From an uncultured bacterium (GTDB lineage: Bacteria > Cyanobacteriota > Vampirovibrionia > Gastranaerophilales > Gastranaerophilaceae), in contig CASFTJ010000006.1 of assembly GCA_949297715.1 (NCBI GenBank), forward strand, positions 42,239 through 106,238: a DNA stretch of 64,000 nucleotides, given 5' to 3'. The position numbers and the translations under genes were made by a program. The notes under the pieces are model-generated. The model was not told the origin of the DNA, did not search any database, and was given only the letters and a program-made list of their open reading frames with translations. Below, piece by piece: positions 17,679 to 28,604 of this stretch; position 1 is the stretch's first letter; every line of letters begins with the position of its first letter.

Positions 17679-18235
17679 TCTTTTACCTCCGTTTTATTTC
17701 TGTTTAAAATAAACTGCCTTATAACTCCCGTTAATATCGCTAAAATTATAAGTATTGCAGGAGAAATTTTTAAACATAAAGAACACAAAAATACTATAAA
17801 AAATACCCAAAATGTAAATCTGCCTTTTATACTTTTACTCCATATTTCTTTTATTGCAAGATAAATTAAAACAAGAACTCCGATTCCGACTCCCCAAAAA
17901 ATTCCTTGAATAAATCTTAAATTAATAAGTTCTTCAAGAATTTTAGCTAAAACGACAATAAACAAAAACGCAGGCAGCACCATTCCAAAAATTGCCGTAA
18001 TCGCCCCCATAGTTCGTTTCAATTTATACCCGACAAATATTGAAAGATTTGCAGCTATTAAACCCGGAAGACTCTGGCTTAGTGCCATATATTCGCACAA
18101 TTCATCATTATCAATCCACCCGCGCTTTTCTATAAGCTCTGACTGCATTATCGGTAAAATTACATAACCTCCGCCCAACAACAATGTCCCGATCTTAAAA
18201 AATACTTTAAAGATTTCGTATAATGATTTTTCCAT
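17675..18235 (-). CDS. Chromate transporter half-protein (CHR family), first subunit
   Basis: A 186-residue membrane protein with the CHR signature 'GGGYVILPIMQSELIEKRGW' near residue 20 and 'ALSQSLPGLIAANLSIFVGY', plus about five membrane helices. It forms a bicistronic pair with the downstream half. Its ATG follows the atpC stop by one base, so it may be cotranscribed with atpDC although the functions are unrelated. Confidence 0.85.
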   Translation of the reverse strand: MEKSLYEIFKVFFKIGTLLLGGGYVILPIMQSELIEKRGWIDNDELCEYMALSQSLPGLIAANLSIFVGYKLKRTMGAITAIFGMVLPAFLFIVVLAKILEELINLRFIQGIFWGVGIGVLVLIYLAIKEIWSKSIKGRFTFWVFFIVFLCSLCLKISPAILIILAILTGVIRQFILNRNKTEVKE

Positions 18236-18236
18236 A

Positions 18237-18629
18237 CTAATTATTCAATGTTGCTTTCAATCGCGCCATTGCTCTTGCTACCGCGGCTTCCGCACGCTTA
18301 GAATCTATTGATGCATCTTTATCGGCAAGCCGTTCTTTTGCCCTTCTTAATGCCGCCTCAGCTCTTGCAACATCAATATCATCACCGCATTCTGCTGTCG
18401 TTGTTAAAATTATACATTCGTTGTCTTTAAACTGAAGAACCCCGCCCATCGTTGTATAAGACTTCGATTCTTCTCCTTTTTTAATTTTTGTAACACCTAT
18501 ATCTAATGCAGCCATCACAGGAATGTGGTTTTTCAAAATCCCAAATTCGCCGTCTGTGCCACGTGTATATATTTCATCAACATCTTCGTCAAATACAACT
18601 TTTTCGTGAGTAATTATTTTTAAATGCAT
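18237..18629 (-). CDS. atpC: F0F1 ATP synthase epsilon subunit
   Basis: A 130-residue epsilon subunit of the F1 stalk. It begins 'MHLKIITHEKVVFDEDVDEI' and has 'GTDGEFGILKNHIPVMAALD', the family signature, with a C-terminal Ala/Arg-rich helical hairpin that regulates ATP hydrolysis. Length is normal. It follows atpD by 44 bases; an AAGAGGAA ribosome site precedes the ATG. Confidence 0.96.
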   Translation of the reverse strand: MHLKIITHEKVVFDEDVDEIYTRGTDGEFGILKNHIPVMAALDIGVTKIKKGEESKSYTTMGGVLQFKDNECIILTTTAECGDDIDVARAEAALRRAKERLADKDASIDSKRAEAAVARAMARLKATLNN

Positions 18630-18673
18630 AAATTCCTCTTGTTTTAAAGCGCATAATTAATACATATATTTAA

Positions 18674-20101
<1,428 letters not shown>

Positions 20102-20104
20102 TCA

Positions 20105-20133
20105 ATTATAAAACAATAAAAAATAAATAGCAA
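20105..20133 (-). promoter_or_regulatory. Predicted promoter of atpD-atpC
   Basis: On the minus strand TTGCTA (20128-20133), a 17-base spacer and a perfect TATAAT (20105-20110) lie 22 bases upstream of the atpD start codon. Confidence 0.65.
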
Positions 20134-20219
20134 ATCTAAAACAACTGCTCCGGTGAACTAAAAATAACTTAAAAAAACTAAACATAAGGTTAATTTTTCT
20201 TAAAATAACTAAAAAGCAA

Positions 20220-20248
20220 TTGCCTAATTTGATTTAGCGGAGTAAAAT
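20220..20248 (+). promoter_or_regulatory. Predicted leaderless promoter of the PlsC-like gene
   Basis: TTGCCT (20220-20225), a 17-base spacer and TAAAAT (20243-20248). The -10 box begins 12 bases before the ATG at 20255, so the transcript would start at the start codon. Confidence 0.5.
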
Positions 20249-20254
20249 TTATTT

Positions 20255-21076
20255 ATGGCATTAGAGGAACAATTATATTCTGACATCCCTCCGACTAAGC
20301 TTCGGAACAAAGAGGAGAAATTTAAACCGGCAAAGACAAGTAAATTCTGGCTTTGGGTAGCGAGTTTATTCTTTTTTAATATGCTTCAAAACAGATTTTT
20401 TGCATTTCGCTATCAGGGAGAAGAAAATTATTTTGACGGCGGACAGGATGTTCCAACAATACTTTTTGCACCACACTGCAACTGGTGGGACGGAATTGTT
20501 TATTATAATATTACTCACAGAATTTTCCATAAAGAAATCCGGCTTATGGTTGAGGAGCTTAACAGATTTCCGCTTTTACGCAGAGGCGGAGCATATTCTG
20601 TAAACAAAAAGTCGCCACAATCTGCTATGGAAGCTCTTAAATATTCAATCGAAGTTGTCGGGGATACAAGAAATTTGCTTTGTATTTTTCCGCAAGGAAT
20701 TATCAGACCTCCGCATTTCAGACCGTTTGAATTTCAAACAGGACTTGCTTATATTGCGCAAAATGCCGTTAAAAGATACGGGAAAGTTAATTTAATCCCT
20801 ATTGCAATTGATTATTGCTTTTTAAGAGATAACAGACCTGAAGTAATTGTAAAATTTGGCAAGAGAATTGAGCTAAGAGATTCGAATATTGACAGAAAAC
20901 AATATACCCACTTACTTGAAAGAGCTTTAACTGAAGTTTGCGACCAGCAGCATAAAGAAATTTCTCACGGAGAGATTTCGGATTATAAAATCCTGTTTAA
21001 ACAGCATCTTAAATGGTACAGAAGAATTGAACAAAGACTTAAAAGAATTGATCTTCCGCCTGTTTCGGGAGTATAA
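20255..21076 (+). CDS. Lysophospholipid acyltransferase, PlsC-like
   Basis: A 273-residue acyltransferase. The catalytic HX4D motif is H74-D79 ('APHCNWWDG') and 'CIFPQGIIRPP' near residue 145 is the FPxG block that binds the phosphate. A hydrophobic N-terminal segment (about 30-45) suggests membrane association. PlsC enzymes acylate 1-acyl-glycerol-3-phosphate. The Gln in FPQG instead of Glu and the moderate divergence leave the acceptor uncertain. It is transcribed divergently from atpD, and the only purine-rich stretch upstream (GGAG) is too far from the ATG for a normal ribosome site. Confidence 0.78.
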   Translation: MALEEQLYSDIPPTKLRNKEEKFKPAKTSKFWLWVASLFFFNMLQNRFFAFRYQGEENYFDGGQDVPTILFAPHCNWWDGIVYYNITHRIFHKEIRLMVEELNRFPLLRRGGAYSVNKKSPQSAMEALKYSIEVVGDTRNLLCIFPQGIIRPPHFRPFEFQTGLAYIAQNAVKRYGKVNLIPIAIDYCFLRDNRPEVIVKFGKRIELRDSNIDRKQYTHLLERALTEVCDQQHKEISHGEISDYKILFKQHLKWYRRIEQRLKRIDLPPVSGV

Positions 21077-21097
21077 AAAGTTTCAAATTTTAAACAT

Positions 21098-21128
21098 AAA
21101 AAAAGACGGATTTAATACCGTCTTTTTT
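21098..21128. terminator. Bidirectional intrinsic terminator
   Basis: AAAAAAAGACGG (from 21098) and CCGTCTTTTTT (21118-21128) flank an 8-base loop. The A-run and T-run make it usable by both the PlsC-like gene and the convergent gene at 21150-21434. Confidence 0.8.
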
Positions 21129-21149
21129 AATTTTCCTATTTCCTATTAA

Positions 21150-21434
21150 TTATGCAACGACTCTTGATACAAAATTTGTAATCTCGAAAAATGTATCTTT
21201 TACAAACTCTTTCGCTAACGTGCTCACCGGTCTGTTTTCAAGACAATCAAATACATAGTATATCGGATCACGTGAATTGTTAAATCTCATTCTTCGATCT
21301 TTCTTATCTAAATATGTAAAATCTTCATAAGAAAAACCTTTATTACTTCTGCGTCTTGTTCTTTTTCTAATCAATGTACCAAACTGTCCGTTTCCGTTGG
21401 TATCGTTCTTCGAACCTGATGCTGTTGGAATCAT
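21150..21434 (-). CDS. Hypothetical basic protein
   Basis: A 94-residue protein of no family I know. The N-terminal third is Gly/Asn/Ser rich, followed by a strongly basic stretch 'RKRTRRRSNKG' (about 23-33) and a C-terminal helix with aromatic residues. There is no signal peptide or membrane segment. An AAAGAGAG site precedes the ATG. It could bind nucleic acid, but that is only suggested by its charge. Confidence 0.5.
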   Translation of the reverse strand: MIPTASGSKNDTNGNGQFGTLIRKRTRRRSNKGFSYEDFTYLDKKDRRMRFNNSRDPIYYVFDCLENRPVSTLAKEFVKDTFFEITNFVSRVVA

Positions 21435-21543
21435 TTGCTTGCTCTCTTTCTTAACTTCTCTTTATTTATCTCTTACTTATATATAAAGTATATAACACTT
21501 AAAAAATTGCTTTTCTTACTCTGTTTTATTAAGAAATGTTAAC

Positions 21544-22188
21544 CTACCATTTATCAATATTTTTAAAGTCATCAAGTGCACCTTTTACAGGAGGGGGATT
21601 TCCTTGATTAAGACAGCCATTACTACGATATCTCAAATTAGTCATTTTACTGTTTCCGGGATTGATTAATTTTTCGTCCATTATGACTTCAAACAAATCA
21701 TATCCTGCTTTATTCGGCCCTTTTTTACCATTAACATCTACCAGCCATAAACTTCTCCAATCAGCATTGTATGGAATTAAAAAGGAACCGTCATATAAGA
21801 TATAAACGGTCACATTATTATAAATATTTGTTTCATTAAAAGCAGGACACGACATAACATTAAGACCTTGATACTCCTTTATACAACCCTTCGCCAAAGC
21901 ATTTTTATTACACACCTGCAAAATTTTTAACTCATTTAATACTGCATTGTTAAATTCCCGAAAACCAAATCCGCTGCTGACATATACTCCTTGTCCATCT
22001 CCAAATTCGAATAAAACCTTTTGTACTACTTGTGACAAAGCAGAATAATTCTTTTTTATTTGGGTTTTAAGTACAGTCTTCTCAATTTTGGCAATAATTG
22101 AAGGCAGGGTCATGGCTGCAACTAATCCGATAATTCCTATTGTTATAAGTGTTTCTGCCATAGTAAACCCGTATTTTACATGTTTCAC
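21544..22188 (-). CDS. Type IV pilin-like / type II secretion pseudopilin-like protein
   Basis: A 214-residue prepilin-like protein with a GTG start (22188) and AGGAG ribosome site. The N-terminus has the class III signal: K-Y-G7 then FTMAE, with Glu at +5 (E12), and a hydrophobic helix 'TLITIGIIGLVAAMTLPSII'. A prepilin peptidase would cut after G7. The C-terminal region has 'LVDVNGKKGPNKAGYDLF' and four or more Cys. Shared C-terminal motifs link it to the gene at 16408. It is probably a pilus or secretion-filament subunit. The promoter spacer is a perfect palindrome (22228-22250), and an XRE regulator is divergently encoded next door. Confidence 0.8.
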   Translation of the reverse strand: MKHVKYGFTMAETLITIGIIGLVAAMTLPSIIAKIEKTVLKTQIKKNYSALSQVVQKVLFEFGDGQGVYVSSGFGFREFNNAVLNELKILQVCNKNALAKGCIKEYQGLNVMSCPAFNETNIYNNVTVYILYDGSFLIPYNADWRSLWLVDVNGKKGPNKAGYDLFEVIMDEKLINPGNSKMTNLRYRSNGCLNQGNPPPVKGALDDFKNIDKW

Positions 22189-22226
22189 TGGTATTCTCCT
22201 GTATTTTTTATATGTAACACTTTTAA

Positions 22227-22255
22227 ATTATACAAGCATTGCTTGTATAAATCAA
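22227..22255 (-). promoter_or_regulatory. Promoter of the pilin-like gene with an embedded palindromic operator
   Basis: On the minus strand TTGATT (22250-22255), a 17-base spacer and TATAAT (22227-22232), 38 bases upstream of the GTG start. The spacer is almost entirely one palindrome, TTATACAAGC (22228-22237), ATT, GCTTGTATAA (22241-22250). A repressor bound there would block the promoter. The neighbouring XRE-family protein is the obvious candidate. Confidence 0.7.
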
Positions 22256-22322
22256 TAAAAAATACAATCATTACATTGTTTTATTTTTTACAACCATCTC
22301 TTAAATTAGATATGAGGTACTC

Positions 22323-22643
22323 ATGCAGTTAAAAAAAGCCTTAGGGAAAAATATACAAAAATATCGAAAAATTAACAAAATTACCCAAGAAAAACTCGCT
22401 GAACTTGTCGGAGTAGAAATTAACAGCATAAGTTCAGTAGAAACAGGTAAGTATTTCCCTTCACCTGATAATATCGTAAATATTGCAAAAGCTCTCAAAG
22501 TTTCATTGCCGGATTTATTTAATTTTAAAGATGAATACACTAATGAAGACTATTTAGAAGAAATATCCTGCCGGCTTAATTTAATAAAAAATGACAAAAG
22601 CAAATTAATGTCAGTAAATGCGTTTTTAGAAAATCTGCTTTAA
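22323..22643 (+). CDS. XRE-family helix-turn-helix transcriptional regulator
   Basis: A 106-residue protein. Residues about 8-62 are a Cro/C1-type HTH ('NKITQEKLAELVGVEINSIS', 'VETGKYFPSPDNIVNIAKAL'). The C-terminal 40 residues ('YLEEISCRLNLIKNDKSKLM') may form a dimerisation helix. It is divergent from the pilin-like gene and 73 bases from a perfect 10-bp-arm palindrome, and so probably controls that gene. The start has a GAGG ribosome site. It converges on the TolC-like gene with a 5-base gap. Confidence 0.85.
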   Translation: MQLKKALGKNIQKYRKINKITQEKLAELVGVEINSISSVETGKYFPSPDNIVNIAKALKVSLPDLFNFKDEYTNEDYLEEISCRLNLIKNDKSKLMSVNAFLENLL

Positions 22644-22648
22644 AATAA

Positions 22649-24094
22649 TTATTTTTCTGCCTTTACATCTTCATCAAGCTTTAGCTCAATATCATCTTCC
22701 TCTTGAGAGGCAAGGTTTTTACCTATTGCTTTTTCTAACGAAGCTTTTGCAACGTTATATTGATACAATGCACCGTAATAATTCAATTGAGCAGTTTGGT
22801 AAGTCGTTTGAGCTTCTTTCAACTCAATCGGGTCAGCTTCGCCTACTCTATAACGGCCGTATGAAAGCTCATAATTTTCTTTTGCCTGTTTTACCTGCAA
22901 AATAGCAACAGGAATTTGATTTTTCTTTTCTACCAAAGTCAAATATGCATTTTGAATTTCCAAAAATATTTGGTTTTGAGTATTAATTGCATTGGCTATT
23001 TCTTTATCATAAAGATATCTTGCTTCTTTAATTTCATTCTTTATGAGCATTCCGTTAATCGTTGGAAAATTCAAGTATCCGCCTATATTGTAACCGTAAT
23101 TTGAAGTAAAGCTTTTACCGCCAACTTGACCTTGACCTTCTATTGAAAGTGTTGGGAAATATGATTTTTTAACCAGCTTTAAAGTCTGTTTTGCTGTTTC
23201 AACTTTAGTTTCTGCAAGCTTTAAATCAGGTCTTGAATCACGTGCGATTTCAACAGCTTTTTCTAAAGTTATGTCTACTGGCTCATACCTTAATCTCTCT
23301 TTTACATCATAAGGCTCTATAAAAGGCACCCCCATTACATTATTAAGCTTTGCAACCGCTAAATTTACGGCATTGCTTGCCTGAATAAGCTGTAACTTTG
23401 CATTACTCAAATTAGACTCCGCAATTGTTACGTCGACTTTCGGGTTTAAGCCGATTTCATAAAACGCTTTTGCCTGATCATAAAACATTGTGTATTGAGA
23501 AACCGTAGTTTCGGCAACTCTTTTGTTTTCGTATGCATACAAAAGATTAAAATATGCATCTTTTGTTTCATAAATAACGGTATTAATAGTTTCAGAAAGC
23601 GTTGACTTTTGACCTTCATATTCAAGCTTGCGAATTGTTGCCTGATTTTGGGTTACCCCAAAATCATAAAGCATTTGCTGCAAAGTAATCTGACCTAAAA
23701 TATAATAGTTAAACGTCAAATTCCTGCCCAACGCATCCGATAATTGAAGCTGCCTGATTCTTGTATAACCTGTCTGCCAGCTAAACTGCGGAAAATAATT
23801 CGACCAAACCTGTCTGATTCTCGTATCTGATGCCAAAACATCATGAAATGCCGCATTGATTTGAGGATTGTTTCCAAGCGCAATTTCCAAACAACGTTCC
23901 AGCGTTAAATCAATATTTTTTTCAACCGAACCTTCTATAACAATCTTGTCATCAACTTTTTTAGGCAAAACTTCTTCTGCATGCGGAAATTCTTTCGGAT
24001 TGATAGTATTTCCGGTTTTGTGCGCAACTTCTTCTGCTTGAGATAAAGTTCCGAACATTGATATTAAAATTATTATTAAAATACGCTTTAACAT
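22649..24094 (-). CDS. TolC-family outer membrane efflux protein
   Basis: A 481-residue outer membrane channel. It has a signal peptide ('ILIIILISMFGTLSQA', cleavage near residue 20), then two outer-membrane efflux repeats: 'LTLERCLEIALGNNPQINAA' and 'LEKAVEIARDSRPDLKLAE'. It continues the periplasmic coiled-coil tunnel of the RND pump encoded directly upstream (3-base gap) and implies a diderm envelope. The C-terminal tail is acidic. Confidence 0.93.
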   Translation of the reverse strand: MLKRILIIILISMFGTLSQAEEVAHKTGNTINPKEFPHAEEVLPKKVDDKIVIEGSVEKNIDLTLERCLEIALGNNPQINAAFHDVLASDTRIRQVWSNYFPQFSWQTGYTRIRQLQLSDALGRNLTFNYYILGQITLQQMLYDFGVTQNQATIRKLEYEGQKSTLSETINTVIYETKDAYFNLLYAYENKRVAETTVSQYTMFYDQAKAFYEIGLNPKVDVTIAESNLSNAKLQLIQASNAVNLAVAKLNNVMGVPFIEPYDVKERLRYEPVDITLEKAVEIARDSRPDLKLAETKVETAKQTLKLVKKSYFPTLSIEGQGQVGGKSFTSNYGYNIGGYLNFPTINGMLIKNEIKEARYLYDKEIANAINTQNQIFLEIQNAYLTLVEKKNQIPVAILQVKQAKENYELSYGRYRVGEADPIELKEAQTTYQTAQLNYYGALYQYNVAKASLEKAIGKNLASQEEDDIELKLDEDVKAEK

Positions 24095-24097
24095 AAT

Positions 24098-27000
24098 TTA
24101 TAAAGTTTCCTTATTTTTCTTTTCTTTATATTTTTGAGCAAGCTTGTGTGTATATGCTTTAAAGCCTTCTATAATTACGTAATAAGCGGGCACAAGAAAA
24201 GTTCCGATAAATGCAACCGCCATCATTCCACCAAAAACTGTCATACCGACAGAATTACGGCTTGCAGCTCCGGCACCTTTTGCAAACACAAGAGGAAGCA
24301 AACCTAATATAAACGCAATGTTTGTCATCATTACAGCTCTAAATCTTAATTTTGCAGCCTCTAATGCTGCATCTTTATAAGGCATACCGGCTTCATGGGC
24401 ATCTTTTGCAAATTCTATAATCAAAATTGCCTGCTTTGTAGAAAGCCCGATTAACATTACAAGCCCGATTTGAGCATAAATATCAAGCGAAAGCCCCGCA
24501 AATGTTCCGAATATTCCTGCCACATACTGGAAGAACAATGCTCCCATAATAGCCACCGGCGATACAAGCATTACGGCAACCGGAAGCATCCAGCTTTCAT
24601 ACAATCCGACAAGAAACAGATATACAAATACCAGCGACATTATAATAATAGGCAGAATTTGTCCTGAAGATTCCTGCTCCTGCCTTGAACTTCCTGACCA
24701 AGCATATCCCATATCTTCCGGCAAAACTTCATCAGAAACCTGCTCCATAATCTTTATTGCATCACCTGAGCTTACACCCGTTTTTGTCATCCCGTTAATA
24801 GTAATTGCAGGATACATATTAAATCTTGTCAAACTGTAAGGCCCGACAATTTCTTTAACCTCGACAACGGAAGTTAACGGAACCATTTTGCCGTAATTGT
24901 TTTTGACATAAATTTTATTAATATCAGCAGGCTTTTCTCTGAACTCAGAATCCGCCTGCAAATAAACACGATATACACGACCGTATTTATTAAAGTCGTT
25001 TACGTAAGATTTTCCGAAATATCCGGCTAACGCACTGTATATTTCTGACATCTCAACCCCTTGAGCCATTGCCTTATCTGCGTTTACGTTAATCAACAAC
25101 TGGGGAAGGTTTGCCGTAAATGAAGTGTAAACGAGCTGAAATGCCGGATTTTTATTTGCCGCAGCGATTAATTTTTCGGCTTCTTCGTATAATTCCTGCG
25201 GAGTTCTGTCGCCTTTATCCAGAAGTTCATATTCAAACCCGCCAAACATTCCCAATCCTGAAATTGAAGGCGGTGAAAATACCGCAATCTTTGCCGAAGG
25301 ATAGTTTGAAAATTCCTGCTGCATTTTGCTCATAATACTTTGCATCGAAAGTTCTTTTTTCTTTCGCTTTGACCAATCCGAAAGTCTTGCAACTATCAAT
25401 GCCGTATTTTCGCCGGAATACCCTACAAGCGTAATCGTTGTTTCTACACCGGGAATTGCAAGTATTTTCTTCTCAATTTCGGTTGCCACAATATCCGTTC
25501 TGGAAGCTGAAGACCCGTCAGGAAGCTGTATTTGCGAAAATATCGCACCCTTATCTTCAGTCGGCAAAAATCCCTGTGGTATTAATTTCCCTAAAAATGC
25601 GATAAATGCAACTATTAATAAAAATGTTGTTATCGTAGCTTTTGGGGAATCTATAAAAAATTTAGCGCCAACCAAATATTTATCACGAACACGATTAAAC
25701 CATTCATCAAACTTTTGAATTAGTTTCAGATGGCTTTGTTCTTCACCTGATTTTAAAATCATTGCACAAAGAGCAGGTGCCAAAGTTAATGCAACAAGTG
25801 TTGACAAACCGATAGAAGATGCTATACAAAGCGCAAACTGTCTGAACATTCTGCCCGTAATTCCTGCCATAAATGAAACAGGCACAAACACCGCCATCAA
25901 TACAAGAGATGTCGCCAAAACTGCCCCGAAAACCTCCTGCATCGTAACTTCCGTTGCATCTTTCGGGTTTTTACCCTCCTGAATGTGGCGTTGAGTATTT
26001 TCCAATACAACAATCGCATCGTCTACGACTAAACCTACCGCCAAAACTAATCCGAAAAGTATAAGTAAGTTTATTGAAAAACCTAACAGGTTCATAAATA
26101 TAAATACACCGATTAACGAAACAGGAATTGCACAAAACGGAATTAATGCAGCTCTTGCGCTTCCTAAAAATACGTAAGTTACAATTCCGACCAATACAAT
26201 CGCTAAACCGATTGCGTTTATAACTTCTTTAATCGATTCTCTTACAAAATCCGTTTCGTCACGCTCAATTTTGTATTCAATACCCTGCGGAAAACTCTTT
26301 GACAGCTCCGCCATTTTCTTTCTTATTTTATTTGAAAGATCAATTGCGTTTGCTTCCGGAAGCTGGCTGACTGAGATAATCGCAGAATTTCTGCCGCCAA
26401 TTCGCGAGAAATATGAATAACTTTCAGCCCCGAGTTCAACACGAGCAATATCCTTTAACCTAATCTGCGAACCGTCAGGTTTTGAGCGGACAATTATATC
26501 CTCAAACTCTTTTACATCCTGTAGTCTGCCCTTTGTTCTCATTGTAAGCTTAATCATCTGCTTATTTTTCATAGGTTCAACACCCAAATCCCCCGCAGGA
26601 CTTTGGGTATTTTGGTATTGGATTGCATTGCTGACTTCAGAAATTGATACTCCTAAATTTGCCATCTTTGAAGCATCAAGCCAAATTCTCATCGAATAAT
26701 CGGCAGAACCGAATACCGAAACTTTACCCACACCTTTTATACGGGCAAGCTCATCCTTAATATAAATTGAAGCATAATTTGCGACATACAAAGCATCATA
26801 AGTATGAGTCGGAGAATTTACAGCAATCATCATTAACCCCGGACCACCGGTTGATTTTTTAACCGAAAGCCCGTACCTTTTTACTTCTTCAGGCAGCCTC
26901 GGAGTTACAAGCTGAAGCTGGTTTTGGACGTTTACTACCGCCATATCAGGATCCGAACCTATTTCAAAATACAAAGTTAACTGATACTGACCGTTTTGAG

Positions 27001-27256
27001 ATGTCGAAGACATATAAATCATATCTTCAACACCGTTTAACTGTGCCTCAATAGGTGCGGCAACCGTAGACTCAACGACATCCGAACTTGCACCTGCATA
27101 AGTTGCAGTTACTACAACCTGCGGGGGCGTAATTGACGGATATTCTTCCAAAGGAAGAAGATTTATCATCAGCATTCCTGCAAGAATTATCGCCAAAGAT
27201 ATTACTATCGCAAGCTTCGGTCGTTTTATAAAAATATTGCCTTTATTTTCTGCCAT
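24098..27256 (-). CDS. RND efflux transporter, HAE-1 family (AcrB/MexB-like)
   Basis: A 1052-residue inner-membrane proton-driven pump with twelve expected helices. The N-terminal helix is preceded by 'FIKRPKLAIVISLAIILAG'. TM4 carries the proton-relay pair in 'LAVGLVVDDAIVVLEN'. Porter-domain motifs 'GPGLMMIAV' and 'SGYSGENTALIV'-like stretches fit HAE-1 pumps. Length matches AcrB. It is the middle gene of adaptor-pump-channel, with 2 and 3 base gaps, so the three products are made together. Substrates are probably hydrophobic toxins or bile components (inference). Confidence 0.95.
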   Translation of the reverse strand: MAENKGNIFIKRPKLAIVISLAIILAGMLMINLLPLEEYPSITPPQVVVTATYAGASSDVVESTVAAPIEAQLNGVEDMIYMSSTSQNGQYQLTLYFEIGSDPDMAVVNVQNQLQLVTPRLPEEVKRYGLSVKKSTGGPGLMMIAVNSPTHTYDALYVANYASIYIKDELARIKGVGKVSVFGSADYSMRIWLDASKMANLGVSISEVSNAIQYQNTQSPAGDLGVEPMKNKQMIKLTMRTKGRLQDVKEFEDIIVRSKPDGSQIRLKDIARVELGAESYSYFSRIGGRNSAIISVSQLPEANAIDLSNKIRKKMAELSKSFPQGIEYKIERDETDFVRESIKEVINAIGLAIVLVGIVTYVFLGSARAALIPFCAIPVSLIGVFIFMNLLGFSINLLILFGLVLAVGLVVDDAIVVLENTQRHIQEGKNPKDATEVTMQEVFGAVLATSLVLMAVFVPVSFMAGITGRMFRQFALCIASSIGLSTLVALTLAPALCAMILKSGEEQSHLKLIQKFDEWFNRVRDKYLVGAKFFIDSPKATITTFLLIVAFIAFLGKLIPQGFLPTEDKGAIFSQIQLPDGSSASRTDIVATEIEKKILAIPGVETTITLVGYSGENTALIVARLSDWSKRKKKELSMQSIMSKMQQEFSNYPSAKIAVFSPPSISGLGMFGGFEYELLDKGDRTPQELYEEAEKLIAAANKNPAFQLVYTSFTANLPQLLINVNADKAMAQGVEMSEIYSALAGYFGKSYVNDFNKYGRVYRVYLQADSEFREKPADINKIYVKNNYGKMVPLTSVVEVKEIVGPYSLTRFNMYPAITINGMTKTGVSSGDAIKIMEQVSDEVLPEDMGYAWSGSSRQEQESSGQILPIIIMSLVFVYLFLVGLYESWMLPVAVMLVSPVAIMGALFFQYVAGIFGTFAGLSLDIYAQIGLVMLIGLSTKQAILIIEFAKDAHEAGMPYKDAALEAAKLRFRAVMMTNIAFILGLLPLVFAKGAGAASRNSVGMTVFGGMMAVAFIGTFLVPAYYVIIEGFKAYTHKLAQKYKEKKNKETL

Positions 27257-27258
27257 TT

Positions 27259-28440
27259 TTATTTTTTCTCCGGTTCAGTGCTGTTTGTCAGTTCTTTGCT
27301 TTTAATCTTTTCCATTTCTTCTTTCGTTACTATTGTAACCGGCTTTCCCGGAACAACTTTTTGAAGTCCGTCGGTTACAATCTTGTCACCTTTTTTTAAC
27401 CCTTCTTCCACAATCCAATCATTGCCGCTTTGACCTTTTGTTTTTATATAAACAAGCTGTGGCAAATTTTCTTCATCAAGTTTATAGACAAATTTGCCTG
27501 CCTGATTTTCCTGCACTGCCGTCTGGGGAACTACTGGAATATTAGAGGGTTTATTTGCATAAAGTTTTACTGTTAAAAATTCACCTTGAATTAATGCGTT
27601 ATTCGGGTTCTGAAAAGTCGCCCTCATCGTTATTGTACCGGTTGACTGGTCAACTTTGTTGTCTTGAAAATCCTGAACACCGTCAAATTTATATTTTTCT
27701 CCGTTTGAAAGATAAAGTTCGGTTTTTCTGTTTGAGTTTGCCTCAGCATCAGAATTTGCAAGAATTGCATAATCGTTTGAATCCAGCGGGAATGTTACAT
27801 AAATCGGATTTGTACTGTTAATTGTCGTCAAAGCACCTGATGAAGGGGTTACGTAGTTGCCGACCGTTACGTTTATAATCCCGACTCTGCCGTCAACAGG
27901 AGATTTCACCATTGTATAACCCATAATTCGCTGGCTGTCGTTATAACTTGCCTCGGCTGATGCCACTTGCGCCTTCAATGAATCCCGCTGTGAAAGCATC
28001 TGATCGTACTGAGATCTTGCTATGTAATCGTTTTTAACCAATTCTTCGGATCTTTTAAGCTGTTTTTCCGCAAATGCCAACTGTGCCTTTAAATTTGCTA
28101 CATTTGCGCTTGCTACTTTCGCAGAATTTACAAACTCCGCAGGTTCTATCTGAAACAACGTCTGACCTGCTTTTACAAAATCACCCTCTTTAAAATAACT
28201 CTTGGTCAAATATCCTGAAATACGAGCTAAAACATCTACTCGATATTTTGCAACAACTCTTCCGGGGGCTTCGTAAGTTCTTATTATGCTTCTGTCTTGG
28301 ATTTCTTCCACTACAACTTGCGGAGCAGGCTTGTTTCTTAAGGCTTTATTGCTTTTTATCTTATTGAATACCGTAACACTATATCTTGCAATAATAGCAC
28401 CCAATAATACCGCTAATATTATTATTATTGTTTTTTTCAT
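27259..28440 (-). CDS. RND efflux periplasmic adaptor (AcrA/MexA-like)
   Basis: A 393-residue membrane fusion protein. It has an N-terminal hydrophobic anchor ('IIIILAVLLGAIIARYSV'), a barrel-sandwich/lipoyl half ('VLARISGYLTKSYFKEGDFV'), a coiled-coil hairpin and the second lipoyl half ('VKSPVDGRVGIINVTVGNYV'), then beta-barrel and membrane-proximal domains. It has no lipobox Cys. It heads the efflux operon, with AGGGGAAA before the ATG. Confidence 0.94.
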   Translation of the reverse strand: MKKTIIIILAVLLGAIIARYSVTVFNKIKSNKALRNKPAPQVVVEEIQDRSIIRTYEAPGRVVAKYRVDVLARISGYLTKSYFKEGDFVKAGQTLFQIEPAEFVNSAKVASANVANLKAQLAFAEKQLKRSEELVKNDYIARSQYDQMLSQRDSLKAQVASAEASYNDSQRIMGYTMVKSPVDGRVGIINVTVGNYVTPSSGALTTINSTNPIYVTFPLDSNDYAILANSDAEANSNRKTELYLSNGEKYKFDGVQDFQDNKVDQSTGTITMRATFQNPNNALIQGEFLTVKLYANKPSNIPVVPQTAVQENQAGKFVYKLDEENLPQLVYIKTKGQSGNDWIVEEGLKKGDKIVTDGLQKVVPGKPVTIVTKEEMEKIKSKELTNSTEPEKK

Positions 28441-28604
28441 CGTTTTCCCCTAATCTTTTTAAATCGGATATTTGTATATTTTTAAAAATTATGCTACTTT
28501 TACAATAATTCAATTATACAAAATCCAATTCAAAAAGCAATATTAATTACATGGACAAATTGAACCCGTTATTTTCCGATTATAAGATTTTTAAAAAATA
28601 TACA

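Noticed and set aside
25326..25718. Plus-strand reading frame of 130 codons inside the RND pump gene
   Set aside because: Antisense shadow of a clearly coding 1052-residue pump gene.
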